A stretch of DNA of 64,000 bases, from contig CAJWUJ010000003.1 in the NCBI GenBank assembly GCA_913047625.1, positions 1 to 64,000 on the forward strand. Reading direction: 5' to 3'. Of the stretch, positions 27,401 through 37,706 are shown one piece after another. How positions within the stretch are numbered: position 1 is the stretch's first letter; each line of letters begins with the position of its first letter. The notes under the pieces were generated by a model. It did no database searches and was not told the origin of the DNA. It worked only from the letters and a program-made list of their open reading frames with translations. The stretch is from an uncultured Dehalococcoidia bacterium. GTDB taxonomy: Bacteria > Chloroflexota > Dehalococcoidia > Lucifugimonadales > CAJWUJ01. The translations under genes were made by a program, and so were the position numbers.

Positions 27401-28773
27401 ACATTGTTGTTAATCCAATCAGATGCCTGAACCGCAGGGTGAGGTGATTCATAAATTGACTGGAAAGAGACTGAAAAGACAATCGTAGGAACACCTAGAA
27501 AAGCCACCATGCCTGTCACCAGTAATGCCTGGTTAATATTTCTATCCCTCAGCCAATGGTAAGTGTCTTTAATAAGTCCAGTCCCAAAAAGAATAAGGAA
27601 GGGAACAATCGGAAATAGGTACCTTAAAAACTTGGTCTCAAAAGAGCCAACAATTGCAAATACAGGAAGGACCCATAACAATATGAGTACCTGCGCAAGT
27701 TGTGGCTTCCTAATATTTTTGATAATTGCTGCTATTAAGCCAAGCCAGCAAACAATACCTATAGGCAAGCCTAAGCCCCAAAGGCTTAATTGGCGGATTT
27801 CGTACAAGAACGGAGTGGAGTCAATGTATTGGGTAGTATATGGAACCAATCCCGCAGTTCTTACTATATCCCCTTCCCTCAAAATCCAGCCTAAGAATTC
27901 ATTAAAGGATAATATTGCGTAGGGATTCAGTAAAACAAAAATTCCAACCGTGAAACCTAAGAAAATACAGATGTGGTACGCAAGACCTTTTGTGATATTG
28001 GCCTTACTGCCTGCAATAAATCTCCTAGCGTACAGGTGATTAATTAAGTGGTACGCATAGATTGCGCATACTGGCAGAAAAATGGGCAGACTCGTGATCT
28101 TTGTAGCAAGTGCCAGTCCAATAAATCCGCCCAACAGGGCCGAGTTTCTGTAGCGCAATTTGTTGACTAATTGAAACATTTGCCAAAACGATCCTAGCAA
28201 AAAGAGGTTTAAAAAAGGTTCGGGTCGATAAAAATGAGAAATTTGAATATTGATGACCGAAAACCCAACTATTGCCGCAGCCAAAAGACCCCAGGTTTTA
28301 CCGTAAAGTCTCTTGCCTAAAATAAAAACCAATACTAGAGAGGCAATATCCGCCGTAGCAGCTAGAAATCTGCCAATCATACTTAAGGAAACCAAGTCGA
28401 TAGCGAAGAAAAGTGATATTCCCATCTTTACCGCTAGCAACAAATATAGAATAAAGCCCCCCAACGGAAACCAATGGGGATTCAGCGGGCTTTTTTCAGC
28501 GTCTAGGAGTATTCCTAATGAAGGTAATCCAGATTCCTGGGAAGGGAATTCCCTCATGCAACTTAGATAGCCAGGCAATTCCCCGAGGATCCGATACATG
28601 CAGTCAACCCGCATAAGAATTGAGCGTTCATCTGGATGAAAGAAATTCCCATTATCCCAGTTGATACCGTTTATGCGGAGAAAAAGGCTCACACCAATTA
28701 TAAAAAGCAGCAAAACGGCAGTTGACTTTCTTGTAGTTCTAACGTTGGATATATTAAGGAATGAAAGCATCAC
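24478..28773 (-). CDS. Giant membrane protein: GT-C glycosyltransferase-like half fused to a YYY (DUF2298) domain
   Basis: A 1431-residue protein with more than twenty predicted membrane helices. Residues 1-640 look like a GT-C glycosyltransferase: a first helix, then an acidic extracytoplasmic loop FFHPDERS, a multi-helix body and a soluble segment. Residues 660-1431 resemble the Chlor_Arch_YYY/DUF2298 family: GGYINYYYFGHF supplies the YYY, FGDLHAHLIAMPF follows, and a soluble tail ends the protein. GT-C enzymes use polyprenyl-phosphate sugars, so a role in cell-surface glycosylation is inferred. It is transcribed alone. Confidence 0.82.
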   Translation of the reverse strand: MMLSFLNISNVRTTRKSTAVLLLFIIGVSLFLRINGINWDNGNFFHPDERSILMRVDCMYRILGELPGYLSCMREFPSQESGLPSLGILLDAEKSPLNPHWFPLGGFILYLLLAVKMGISLFFAIDLVSLSMIGRFLAATADIASLVLVFILGKRLYGKTWGLLAAAIVGFSVINIQISHFYRPEPFLNLFLLGSFWQMFQLVNKLRYRNSALLGGFIGLALATKITSLPIFLPVCAIYAYHLINHLYARRFIAGSKANITKGLAYHICIFLGFTVGIFVLLNPYAILSFNEFLGWILREGDIVRTAGLVPYTTQYIDSTPFLYEIRQLSLWGLGLPIGIVCWLGLIAAIIKNIRKPQLAQVLILLWVLPVFAIVGSFETKFLRYLFPIVPFLILFGTGLIKDTYHWLRDRNINQALLVTGMVAFLGVPTIVFSVSFQSIYESPHPAVQASDWINNNVSSSTVIITDNHWDEGIPDLGKYDVRQFPAYEHDSIEKAQRLSTNLSQAQYVVFYSNRTYGSIRKAQDKYPLTSNYYYLLMDGQLGYKLMKSFSSYPKIMDIAITNDTFSEAGLNTPYGNNHTENKYEVNLGYADENVINYDHPLVLLFSNEEYMSAEQIFGKISFVSEESTHLLIDDEQLTNYRQSGTWENIFGSNKDNEVTSVFLWLLLFQILIIGAFPVACYLFRDLPDYGIGLSGSLGLLLVGYVLWICASLSILPFNRLSITAIVVLLCIVSILLVLRQKKRFSEIVRSKWKHITFVELLFLGAFVVFLGLRMANPDLWHPFRGGEKPMDLAYLTAIIKSEAMPPYDPWFSGGYINYYYFGHFLVAVLVKMTGILPSTAYNLALPLLFSMSVLAAFSVVYNLAEIVRRKRFPKSNTIGPYAAGLIAAFLTFGLGNQGGARQLLASARDVIAEQGSFPAFDFWASSRIIPGIASITEFPYWTFLFGDLHAHLIAMPFYLLTVFMVISLVFLRQSGKPVLITHILCLSLALGAQAAINTWDLPVFTFITILGMGVFTYNNYRSEGTSWLQKWIVLSTAVVGLAWFAYLPFHSSYDPYPLGIIFSSHQTQLADYLLIHLPFVILGVTFIALSLSGTRPDIGQPCFSPKRLLEKTFWQRKKVIICTAIGCIVLIAWVAGYLMAGLLTAVISIAVIALIGVIKKDAYRITSEATILVLLITAMGIGIVPELITVAGDIERMNTVFKLYLQAWILYAIAAGFISWYFFAAGFHRRFVKRKILGSSWVIIISLTLVAGLIFPALGTRSRLQDRFQVLPPTLNGEAYTENAVYSGEQEPIALKWDMEAIKWLRSNVEGSPVILEAALPHQYRWGSRVSVYTGLPTVIGWIWHQKQQRGQDANLVDRRQRQVDFIYSTTDSDMALNLIKKYDVDFIYIGHLERLYYDADGLNKFDSGNHDWAQLVYSNQEVKIYRTIR

Positions 28774-28876
28774 TCTCTCAGTTTATATGAGATTATTCTT
28801 CTTCACATTATATAAAATATAGCTGTTGGTAGTTGCTTAAATATGTTACTTTGAATTCTTTTTGCTGGAGGTAGGC

Positions 28877-30298
28877 ATGTCCGCTAATGATATTGTTTTC
28901 TTAAGTGCTACTCAGTTGACGAAACAAATACGACTAAAGAAGCTCTCTGCTGTAGAAGTACTTGAGGCCCATTTACAACAAATTGAATCGCTCAATCCAC
29001 GCTTGAATGCTATCGTTACACTGTGTCCAGATTTAGCCATTGAGGCTGCACGAACACTTGATAAGTCTATTCATAATAACTCTCCGACGGGTATTCTGAC
29101 CGGTCTCCCTGTTGCGCATAAAGATTTAGTTATGACAAAGGGTATTAAAACAACCTATGGTTCGCCTATTTTCCGCAACTTTATTCCGGAACAGGACGCT
29201 CTTATCGTGCAAAGACTGAAGAATGCAGGTGCAATCACTGTTGGTAAAACAAATACCCCAGAGTTCGGCGCAGGTTCTCAAACTTTCAATACCCTATTTG
29301 GCGAGACCTTAAACCCGTACGATGTTACTAAAACATGTGGTGGCAGCAGTGGTGGAGCTGCTGTGGCTTTGGCTTCTCGTATGCTTCCCATAGCTGATGG
29401 AAGCGACACGGGTGGTTCACTTCGAAATCCTGCCAGCTTTTGTAACGTGGTAGGCTTAAGACCGTCTCCAGGGAGAGTACCTGTTTACCCGAGTAAAATT
29501 AACTGGTCACCTATTTCGGTACAAGGCCCAATGGCCAGGACCGTAGAAGACTGTGCGCTCATGCTATCTGCTATATCTGGTCCTGACCCCAGAGTGCCAA
29601 TCTCAATTTCTGAATCTGGAGCTCAGTTGATGGGTTCACTAGACAGAGACTTTACAGGTACCCGCATTGCATGGTCGAAGCAACTGGGTAATCTTCCTAT
29701 TGAAAAGACCATTACCGAAACCATTTCAGCCAGTATCCATCACTTCAAAACACTGGGGTGCCAAATAGAAGAAGCCACTCCTGATCTTTCTTCCGCTGAC
29801 GAAATATTCAAAATCTGGAGAGGCTGGGGTCGAGAAGTCAACGAAGGAGTGCTACTGAGAGAAAACAGAGACTTATTGAAGGACACTATGATCTGGGACG
29901 TAGAACAGGGGGTTGGGTTGTCGGGACCAGATATAGGTTGGGCAGAATCTGAAAGAACCGCCTTATTCTTGAGAATGCATGCCTTCATGGAGCAGTATGA
30001 ATTCATTGTTTGTCCAGTAACCCAAGTGCCTCCATTTGACGTAAGGAAGCGTTTTATTTCAGAAATTAATGGGGTTAAAATGGATTCGTTTATCGATTGG
30101 ATGAAGTCATGTTACTACATAACGGTAACCGGGCATCCTGCTATTTCGGTTCCTTGTGGATTTACTACTGATGGCCTACCCGTAGGTATCCAAATTGTTG
30201 GACGTTATAGAGATGACTTTGGTGTGCTTCAGCTAGCTAAAGCATTTGAAGATGCTACTCAATGTTGGCAACAATTGCCACCTATCTTATCTTTCTAG
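28877..30298 (+). CDS. Amidase signature family hydrolase
   Basis: Ser-cisSer-Lys amidase that hydrolyses an amide. The catalytic Lys is in GLPVAHKDL, the Ser-Gly loop in TCGGSSGGAAVALA, and the nucleophile Ser in GSDTGGSLRNPA. The ATG at 28877 directly follows GGAGGT; an upstream TTG would place that site inside the coding region. The 473-residue length fits the family. It lacks the GatC and GatB partners and has no linked operon, so a catabolic amidase is more likely than GatA. Confidence 0.9.
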   Translation: MSANDIVFLSATQLTKQIRLKKLSAVEVLEAHLQQIESLNPRLNAIVTLCPDLAIEAARTLDKSIHNNSPTGILTGLPVAHKDLVMTKGIKTTYGSPIFRNFIPEQDALIVQRLKNAGAITVGKTNTPEFGAGSQTFNTLFGETLNPYDVTKTCGGSSGGAAVALASRMLPIADGSDTGGSLRNPASFCNVVGLRPSPGRVPVYPSKINWSPISVQGPMARTVEDCALMLSAISGPDPRVPISISESGAQLMGSLDRDFTGTRIAWSKQLGNLPIEKTITETISASIHHFKTLGCQIEEATPDLSSADEIFKIWRGWGREVNEGVLLRENRDLLKDTMIWDVEQGVGLSGPDIGWAESERTALFLRMHAFMEQYEFIVCPVTQVPPFDVRKRFISEINGVKMDSFIDWMKSCYYITVTGHPAISVPCGFTTDGLPVGIQIVGRYRDDFGVLQLAKAFEDATQCWQQLPPILSF

Positions 30299-30329
30299 TT
30301 ACACAGTGTGCCTTTGGGGTTTATTTGTC

Positions 30330-31361
<1,032 letters not shown>

Positions 31362-31390
31362 TCATCTATGATCTCTAGATTAATAAATAC

Positions 31391-32680
31391 CTATTTGTTG
31401 TAGATTGCTGTACCGGCATACTCGCTATCAGCTCCCAGTTCATCTTCTATTTTGAGTAACCGATTATATTTCGCAACACGCTCACTTCTGCAGGGAGCAC
31501 CGGCTTTAATTTGCCCCGCCCTTGTGGCAACAGCTAAGTCAGCTATTGTGGTGTCTTCTGTCTCTCCAGATCGATGGCTTATTATTACTCCCCAATTTTC
31601 TGCTTGCGCAATTTCCACTGCTTGGAACGTTTCTGTTAGGGTTCCAATTTGATTAAATTTTGTTAGCAATGCATTGGCAGCTAGTTTCTCGCTTCCTTCA
31701 AGAATTCGGCTTTTGTTAGTAGTAAAAAGGTCATCTCCCACTATTTGAATTTCGCTTCCAAGAGCCTTGGTCAGCATCGTCCAGCCATCCCAATCGTCTT
31801 CTTCCAGTCCGTCCTCGATACTTATAATAGGATAACTTTTCACCAATGAGGAATAATAGTCAATAAGCTCCTCTTTGGAGTAATGCGTTTGTCCCTGATT
31901 CATAACATATTGATTTCCTTGAAAGAGTTCAGTTGCTGCTATGTCTAGAGCGATAAAACAATGCTTTTCTGTACTATATCCTGCCACTCCAATCGCATGT
32001 ATTAAGATTTCTATGGCAGCTTCGTTGCTTCCAAGTGCAGGGGCAAAGCCTCCTTCGTCACCTAAGTTAGTGCTGTACCCCTTCTGCTCGAGTATTCGCT
32101 TTAGTGACTGATACACTTCTGCACCACATCGAAGAGCTTCTTTGAAGCTCGAAAACCCCGCTGGGACAATCATAAATTCCTGCACGTCTCCTGAGCCATG
32201 GGCATGTCTACCACCGTTTATCACATTAAGCATGGGCACTGGCATAATTGCCTTGTCCGAAGGATCCCTAGACAAGTATTTATACAAGGGAATATGCCTA
32301 GAGGCTGCGGCTACTCTGGCTACGGCAAGAGACACACCTAGTGTGGCATTAGCGCCCAAATTAGACTTATCTCTCGTGCCGTCTAGGTCAATCAGCACAG
32401 TATCTATGTCATTTTGGTCAAAGGGTGATCGATTTAGTAGCACGGGTTTAATTACTTCATTGACGTTATCAACGGCGACAAGAACCCCTCGGCCTCCGTA
32501 GCGCCCCTTGACTCCGTCGCGTAATTCAAGTGCCTCATATTTCCCTTTACTCGCACCGGAAGGAACCAACGCAACTTCGTGCGTGCCATCCGACAACAGG
32601 ATTTCAACTCTCAGAGTCGGGTTTCCTCGAGAATCCAAGACCTCCATCGCATTTAGGCTTTCGATCTGAGGGTCGTCCAT
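31391..32680 (-). CDS. eno: Enolase
   Basis: Converts 2-phosphoglycerate to phosphoenolpyruvate. The 429 residues contain the N-terminal EVLDSRGNPTLRVE, GASKGKYEALELRD, the metal ligands in ALDIAATE, SIEDGLEEDDWDGW and GDDLFTTN, and LTKFNQIGTLTE with ISHRSGETED. The start overlaps the LOG-like stop by one base. Placement after trpB is unusual; it is normally near other glycolytic genes. Confidence 0.97.
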   Translation of the reverse strand: MDDPQIESLNAMEVLDSRGNPTLRVEILLSDGTHEVALVPSGASKGKYEALELRDGVKGRYGGRGVLVAVDNVNEVIKPVLLNRSPFDQNDIDTVLIDLDGTRDKSNLGANATLGVSLAVARVAAASRHIPLYKYLSRDPSDKAIMPVPMLNVINGGRHAHGSGDVQEFMIVPAGFSSFKEALRCGAEVYQSLKRILEQKGYSTNLGDEGGFAPALGSNEAAIEILIHAIGVAGYSTEKHCFIALDIAATELFQGNQYVMNQGQTHYSKEELIDYYSSLVKSYPIISIEDGLEEDDWDGWTMLTKALGSEIQIVGDDLFTTNKSRILEGSEKLAANALLTKFNQIGTLTETFQAVEIAQAENWGVIISHRSGETEDTTIADLAVATRAGQIKAGAPCRSERVAKYNRLLKIEDELGADSEYAGTAIYNK

Positions 32681-33222
32681 TATTCCTCCATAGGCTTTAG
32701 CTTGATTTGCTCCATTGCCAATTCTACCGCATGCTTTGGGGAGGACGCGTGAATTATTCGCCTATTTCCTTCTCCCCGTTCAGACAAATCCCACGTACTC
32801 AAACCAATAACTGGTATGTCGGCCGATAGAGCATGCCCAATTTCAGAAAGAGTACCGAATGATCCTCCTACTGCAATCACCGCTTGGCCTGTTTTGACAA
32901 CGACCATATTTCTTGCAAATCCAATCCCGGTGACAATAGGAATATCTACAAAGGCATTGGCTTCTGTAGACGAAGATCCGGGAAGAATACCGATAGTGGT
33001 TCCTCCTTTTTCCTTTGCACCTTTGCAAGCAGCCTCCATAACTCCTCCAAGGCCTCCACAGGCAACAATTATGTTATTTACAGCTAATTCTCTTCCAACC
33101 TCCAGGGCTAAGGCTTGTTCCGCTGGGGTTGGCTCCCTTCCACCAATAACTGAAATAATTTGTATTCCTCTAGACATGGCAATCTTCATAAAGAAGGCAA
33201 CTGCGCGTAGTCTCGCAACCAC
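32680..33222 (-). CDS. SLOG/LOG-like protein (TIGR00725 type)
   Basis: A 180-residue Rossmann-type protein related to lysine-decarboxylase-like LOG proteins. It has ISVIGGREPTPAEQ, CGGLGGVMEAACKGAKEKGG and GGSFGTLSEIGHAL; the classic PGGxGT motif of phosphoribohydrolases is altered to GGSFGT, typical of the TIGR00725 branch, whose activity is not settled. The GTG at 33222 has an AGGGGG stretch just upstream; ATGs at 33189 and 33177 are alternatives. It sits where trpA would be expected. Confidence 0.8.
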   Translation of the reverse strand: MVARLRAVAFFMKIAMSRGIQIISVIGGREPTPAEQALALEVGRELAVNNIIVACGGLGGVMEAACKGAKEKGGTTIGILPGSSSTEANAFVDIPIVTGIGFARNMVVVKTGQAVIAVGGSFGTLSEIGHALSADIPVIGLSTWDLSERGEGNRRIIHASSPKHAVELAMEQIKLKPMEE

Positions 33223-33232
33223 GCTGGCCCCC

Positions 33233-34456
33233 TTATCCTCCTAGTTTCATTATATGATCGATATCCTTATCGCCCCTTCCTGATAAACACAGCAAAACAC
33301 AATCTCCCTGAGCCAGCTTTGGTGCAAGATGACTACATAGATAACCAATCGCATGTGCTGGTTCTAGTGCAGGGATTATGCCTTCATGTTTTACTAAATT
33401 ATTGAATCCGTCCATTGCCTCCTGATCTGTTGCCGCAACATAGGTTACCCGATTAGTATCTTTAAGCCAGGCATGTTCTGGGCCAACTCCAGGATAGTCC
33501 AATCCCGCAGAAATACTATGCGTTTGTTCAACAAATCCATGTTGGTTTTGAAGAAGATATGATTTTGCTCCGTGCAATACACCTTCTGTTCCTTGAGTTA
33601 AAGTCGCTGAATGTTCTCCAGGAGTCTCTCCCTTTCCTCCCGCTTCCACTCCAATTAGATCCACAGAAACATCATCAACAAAACCACTGAAAAAACCTAT
33701 GGCATTACTGCCTCCTCCCACACACGCTATCGCGTATTTTGGCAAAGAGCCTGTTAGCCTCAAAATTTGATCTCTTGCTTCAATCCCAATAATGGATTGA
33801 AAGTCTTTTACCATAGCAGGATAAGGATGAGGTCCTACCGCACTTCCAAGCAAGTAATGGGTTGTGCTCACATTGGTTACCCAATCTCTAATTGCTTCAT
33901 TAATAGCGTCCTTTAATGTTCTGCTTCCCGTAGAGACTTCTTTGACATCGGCTCCAAGTAGCCTCATTTTGTAAACATTGGTAGATTGGCGGGCAATATC
34001 GTCCTCGCCCATATAAACAACACACTCCATCCCCAGCTTAGCGCAGACTGTTGCGGTGGCTACTCCGTGTTGTCCAGCCCCGGTTTCTGCTATTACTCTT
34101 GTTTTACCAATTTTCTTTGCCAACAATGCCTGTCCCAGGGCGTTATTTATTTTGTGTGCGCCCGTGTGCAGTAAGTCTTCCCTTTTTAAGAATATTCTTC
34201 CTGATCCGTATTGTGCGGACAAGTTAGTAGCATAATATACTGGTGTTGGTCGACCCGCATAGTTTGCGAGTAATGATCTTAACTGCTCTAAGAAAGTCTT
34301 GTCAGTTCTTGCTACTTCGTAAGCTTCTTCCAGCTCTTTCAGAGCTGGCATCAACACCTCTGGTACAAACTGTCCTCCATAGGATCCAAACCATCCATTA
34401 TTTTGTTTCTTATCCTTCTCAGCCAATGCTAAACTCCTGTGTTCATTATTCTGCAA
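33233..34456 (-). CDS. trpB: Tryptophan synthase beta chain
   Basis: Condenses indole with serine. The 407 residues show the TrpB1-type N-terminus [11 protein letters not shown], the PLP lysine in [26 protein letters not shown], the phosphate-binding GGGSNAIG and the C-terminal LSGRGDKD. It belongs to the TrpB1 class that normally needs TrpA, yet trpA is not in this operon. It starts 2 bp after trpF ends. Confidence 0.97.
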   Translation of the reverse strand: MQNNEHRSLALAEKDKKQNNGWFGSYGGQFVPEVLMPALKELEEAYEVARTDKTFLEQLRSLLANYAGRPTPVYYATNLSAQYGSGRIFLKREDLLHTGAHKINNALGQALLAKKIGKTRVIAETGAGQHGVATATVCAKLGMECVVYMGEDDIARQSTNVYKMRLLGADVKEVSTGSRTLKDAINEAIRDWVTNVSTTHYLLGSAVGPHPYPAMVKDFQSIIGIEARDQILRLTGSLPKYAIACVGGGSNAIGFFSGFVDDVSVDLIGVEAGGKGETPGEHSATLTQGTEGVLHGAKSYLLQNQHGFVEQTHSISAGLDYPGVGPEHAWLKDTNRVTYVAATDQEAMDGFNNLVKHEGIIPALEPAHAIGYLCSHLAPKLAQGDCVLLCLSGRGDKDIDHIMKLGG

Positions 34457-34458
34457 TC

Positions 34459-35112
34459 CTACAACAATCGTACTGTGTGAATAAATTCTGCTATTTTCTT
34501 TACGTCTTTTTTGCCTTCAGTTTCTATTCCGCTGGAGACATCTACTCCCCATGGTTTGATTTTATTGATTGCCAAGGCTACATTTTCTGGGGTCAATCCG
34601 CCAGCTAAAAGAAACCGATGGTTGATAGCCAATTTTTGAGCTACTTCCCAATCAAAAGTCGTTCCTGTTCCTCCGTATTTTCCCTTTTGGAATCTGTCTA
34701 AGGTTGCCAAATAACCATTACTTTCTAACTGGTTTAGCTTAGCAGCTAACTGAAAATGGTCTTCGTGGGTTCCCGATTCCTTTATATGAACAGATTTGAT
34801 AACCTCTTTAGCTACAGTTTTGCAGTAAGCTAAAGACTCACCACCGCATAATTGAACGATGTCCAAATCACATTCAGCAGCTATTTGGTTTACCATTTCA
34901 ATAGGCTGATCAGCAAATAGACCGACGGTTTTATAGTAGTGGTTTGATGAAGGGGTTTCGTTTAGCTTAGCAATTTCTGATTTAGCATAACTTGCTCCTA
35001 GGCATCTTTTGGCTCCAGCGACAAAAATAAAGCCTAGGAAGTCTGCCCCCATATCCCGGGCAGCTATCGCTTCCTCTCCTGTTCGAAGACCACATATTTT
35101 GATTTTTGTCAT
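34459..35112 (-). CDS. trpF: Phosphoribosylanthranilate isomerase
   Basis: Third step of tryptophan synthesis from anthranilate. The 217-residue TIM barrel begins [13 protein letters not shown] with the catalytic Cys, contains VQLCGGES, has the catalytic Asp region at LATLDRF, and ends [12 protein letters not shown] with [13 protein letters not shown]. It is in the expected place between trpC and trpB. Confidence 0.96.
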   Translation of the reverse strand: MTKIKICGLRTGEEAIAARDMGADFLGFIFVAGAKRCLGASYAKSEIAKLNETPSSNHYYKTVGLFADQPIEMVNQIAAECDLDIVQLCGGESLAYCKTVAKEVIKSVHIKESGTHEDHFQLAAKLNQLESNGYLATLDRFQKGKYGGTGTTFDWEVAQKLAINHRFLLAGGLTPENVALAINKIKPWGVDVSSGIETEGKKDVKKIAEFIHTVRLL

Positions 35113-35172
35113 TTCAAGCTCAAGTAATTTGGTTCAAATAGCAGCGGTTTTGTTATCACTGCCATTTGGGAT

Positions 35173-35982
35173 TCATCTTTTATGAATCTTAACATTGACC
35201 AAGTCCTTTATTTTTAAAGCTCTGTCCGTCGCAGTTATAATTGCCTCTCCTACTAAGATAGCATTAATTCCCAATGATGCTAGGCGGGTAACTGTGTTTC
35301 TATCTTTAATACCACTTTCTGCCACAATAAGCTTTCCTTTGGGAATTAATGGAACCAATTGCTCCGAAATTGCTAAGTCTACTTCAAATGTTTTTAGGTT
35401 GCGGTGATTAATGCCAATTATTTCTGCTCCACAATCTAGCGCCGCAGCAAGCTCTGCTGAATTATGTACTTCAACTAAGCACTGTAGCCATATATTCTGG
35501 GCTTCTTTAATTAGGTTCTTTAGGGTATTTGTCTCAAGCATCGACGCGATTAGTAAAACCGCATCCCCTCTGTATGCCTTGGTTTCATACAGTTGGTATT
35601 CGTCGTAAACAAAGTCCTTCCTTAGGATCGGTATCCCGAACTTAAGGGCTATTTCTTTGGCTGCCACTAAATCGTTTATGCCTCCGTTAAAGTACTTACT
35701 TTCGGTTAAAACGGAGATTGCCGATGCCCCGTTCTCGGCATAGATTTTAGCAAGGCTTTCTACATTAAATGTTTTAGAAAGGATTCCCGCAGATGGAGAT
35801 GCTTTTTTTATCTCAGCTATAAGACATACTCTATCGTCCCAAATAGAACCAGAAAAATTGAGGGCTGTGGGTGATTGTGCAATCTCTTTTTCGAGATCTC
35901 TTAATGATTTCAGGCTCTTTTGTGTCTCTACTTCTTCCTTTTTGTCAGCAAAGATTTTATCTAAAATAGTTCTCTTGTCCAT
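35173..35982 (-). CDS. trpC: Indole-3-glycerol phosphate synthase
   Basis: Closes the pyrrole ring of indole glycerol phosphate. The 269 residues carry LIAEIKKASPSAG, ISVLTESKYFNG, PILRKDFVYDEYQ, GINHRNLKTFEVD and AESGIKDRNTV, each with known catalytic Lys, Glu or Asn. The N-terminal helix precedes the barrel as in the family. It lies 22 bp after trpD. Confidence 0.97.
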   Translation of the reverse strand: MDKRTILDKIFADKKEEVETQKSLKSLRDLEKEIAQSPTALNFSGSIWDDRVCLIAEIKKASPSAGILSKTFNVESLAKIYAENGASAISVLTESKYFNGGINDLVAAKEIALKFGIPILRKDFVYDEYQLYETKAYRGDAVLLIASMLETNTLKNLIKEAQNIWLQCLVEVHNSAELAAALDCGAEIIGINHRNLKTFEVDLAISEQLVPLIPKGKLIVAESGIKDRNTVTRLASLGINAILVGEAIITATDRALKIKDLVNVKIHKR

Positions 35983-36004
35983 TACTGTTCTTCACTTATA
36001 ACGT

Positions 36005-37042
36005 CTAGTAATCCTGCTCCTTGTCTTCAATTCCAATTCTTTGTGATATCTCTACCAGCTGGCTTATCTTCGCTCGAGCTGTACCATTTTTTATACAGTT
36101 TTCCGCTATTGCCTGACCGTCCTTAATTGAGCCAGTCGCACCAGCAACATACAAAGCCGCACCTGCATTAAGCGTGACTATATCCATACACGGTCCCTGC
36201 TTTCCATCCATTACTGACCTGAACATTGTAACGTTATCAGAAATAGATTCACCTTTAATTTCATCTAACGAATTAGTTTTAACCCCAAGTTCTTGTGTGT
36301 TCACTTCATACGCATGGATTTCCTTGTTTTTGATTTCCCATACGCTGGTCTTCCCTGATATCGTAATCTCATCCAAGCCATCTTCCCCGTGTACAATCAT
36401 GGCATGTTCACTGCCTAGCAGGACAAGAACCCTTGCTAGTAATTCTCCTTGTGTTCTATCTGCTATGCCTATCATCTGTTTTTTCGCACCAGCTGGATTA
36501 GTAAGTGGACCTAAAATATTAAATACTGTCCTAATTCCCATTTCTTTTCTAGGTTTAGCCACGTGCTTCATTGCAGGATGAAAAATTGGAGCAAACATGA
36601 AACCTATTCCCGCAGTTTCAATACACTTCTTGACCCCTTCGGGAGCAAGATCTATTTTGACTCCCAATGCTTCTAGAAGATCCGCGCTACCGCACGTACC
36701 TGACGCTGCCCGGTTGCCATGTTTTGCAACATAAATGTTGGCACTTGCTACTACCACCGCAGCTGCGGTGGAGACATTAAAGGAGTTGGATCCATCTCCC
36801 CCAGTGCCGCAGGTATCAACTAAATCAACACCCGTTTCAACACTTAAGGCCTTTTTTCTCATAGTGGTAGCCATACCTGCTATTTCCTCTGGGGTTTCTC
36901 CTTTCATTCTTAATGCTGTCAAGAATGCTCCTATTTGAGCCTCCGTAGCATCTCCTGACATTATCTCACCCATAACCTCTGTGGCGCCTGTCTGGGTAAG
37001 CGAACAACCTTCGGTTAAAGTGCTTATAGCATCTCGAATCAT
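36005..37042 (-). CDS. trpD: Anthranilate phosphoribosyltransferase
   Basis: Transfers phosphoribose from PRPP to anthranilate. The 345 residues show VDTCGTGGDGSNSFNVST, KHGNRAASGTCGSADLLE, MFAPIFHPAMKHVA and RTVFNILGPLTNPA, the standard PRPP and anthranilate sites. It starts 13 bp after trpG and is a separate protein, not fused to trpG. Confidence 0.97.
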   Translation of the reverse strand: MIRDAISTLTEGCSLTQTGATEVMGEIMSGDATEAQIGAFLTALRMKGETPEEIAGMATTMRKKALSVETGVDLVDTCGTGGDGSNSFNVSTAAAVVVASANIYVAKHGNRAASGTCGSADLLEALGVKIDLAPEGVKKCIETAGIGFMFAPIFHPAMKHVAKPRKEMGIRTVFNILGPLTNPAGAKKQMIGIADRTQGELLARVLVLLGSEHAMIVHGEDGLDEITISGKTSVWEIKNKEIHAYEVNTQELGVKTNSLDEIKGESISDNVTMFRSVMDGKQGPCMDIVTLNAGAALYVAGATGSIKDGQAIAENCIKNGTARAKISQLVEISQRIGIEDKEQDY

Positions 37043-37055
37043 TCTTCTGCCCCCT

Positions 37056-37619
37056 TTAGCTATCTACCCAATTCTTTAAAATTTGCTTTCCTTCTTGGGT
37101 CATAATTGATTCCGGATGGAACTGAATTCCCTGAACATCAAGCGTTTTATGCTTTAATCCCATAATAAGCCCATTGTTTGTCCAAGCAGTCACAGTCAGG
37201 CATTCTGGTAAATTAAATTCGTCTACAATTAAAGAGTGGTATCGTATTGCCTTGAAAGGCATCGCTATATTAAAGAAAAGCCCTTCTCCGTTATGGTATA
37301 TATCGGACAGTTTGCCGTGCAAGATTTCTCCTGCAAAACCCACTGAGCCCCCGTAAGCATATCCGATGCACTGATGCCCAAGACAAACTCCCAGTATAGG
37401 AATCGTCGGTCCTAGTTTCTCGATAACTTCAGGGGCAATTCCTGCCTCTTTAGGTGTTCGAGGTCCAGGACTAATGAGTATCTTCTCTGGCTCAAGGTCT
37501 TTAATCTCATCCACTGAAATCTCATCATTCCTTTTGACTAAACTGCTAACACCTAGTTCTCCCAAATACTGGTATAAGTTATAGGTGAAGCTATCATAAT
37601 TGTCGATTATAAGTATCAT
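37056..37619 (-). CDS. trpG: Anthranilate synthase glutaminase component
   Basis: Class I glutamine amidotransferase that feeds ammonia to TrpE. The 187 residues have the YDSFTYNLYQYL start, ISPGPRTP, the nucleophile Cys in GVCLGHQCIGYAYGG and the catalytic GIQFHPESIMT. It may be shared with para-aminobenzoate synthase, as often in bacteria without a second copy. It starts 87 bp after trpE; no hairpin seen there. Confidence 0.96.
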   Translation of the reverse strand: MILIIDNYDSFTYNLYQYLGELGVSSLVKRNDEISVDEIKDLEPEKILISPGPRTPKEAGIAPEVIEKLGPTIPILGVCLGHQCIGYAYGGSVGFAGEILHGKLSDIYHNGEGLFFNIAMPFKAIRYHSLIVDEFNLPECLTVTAWTNNGLIMGLKHKTLDVQGIQFHPESIMTQEGKQILKNWVDS

Positions 37620-37706
37620 TTGTTTTCTTGTGTAACCTTTGTGTAGGGTGTTAATTTTTATAAGGAAGCTTTCTCTTGTCCTCTAAATTGTTGGAGGTCA
37701 TCAATG

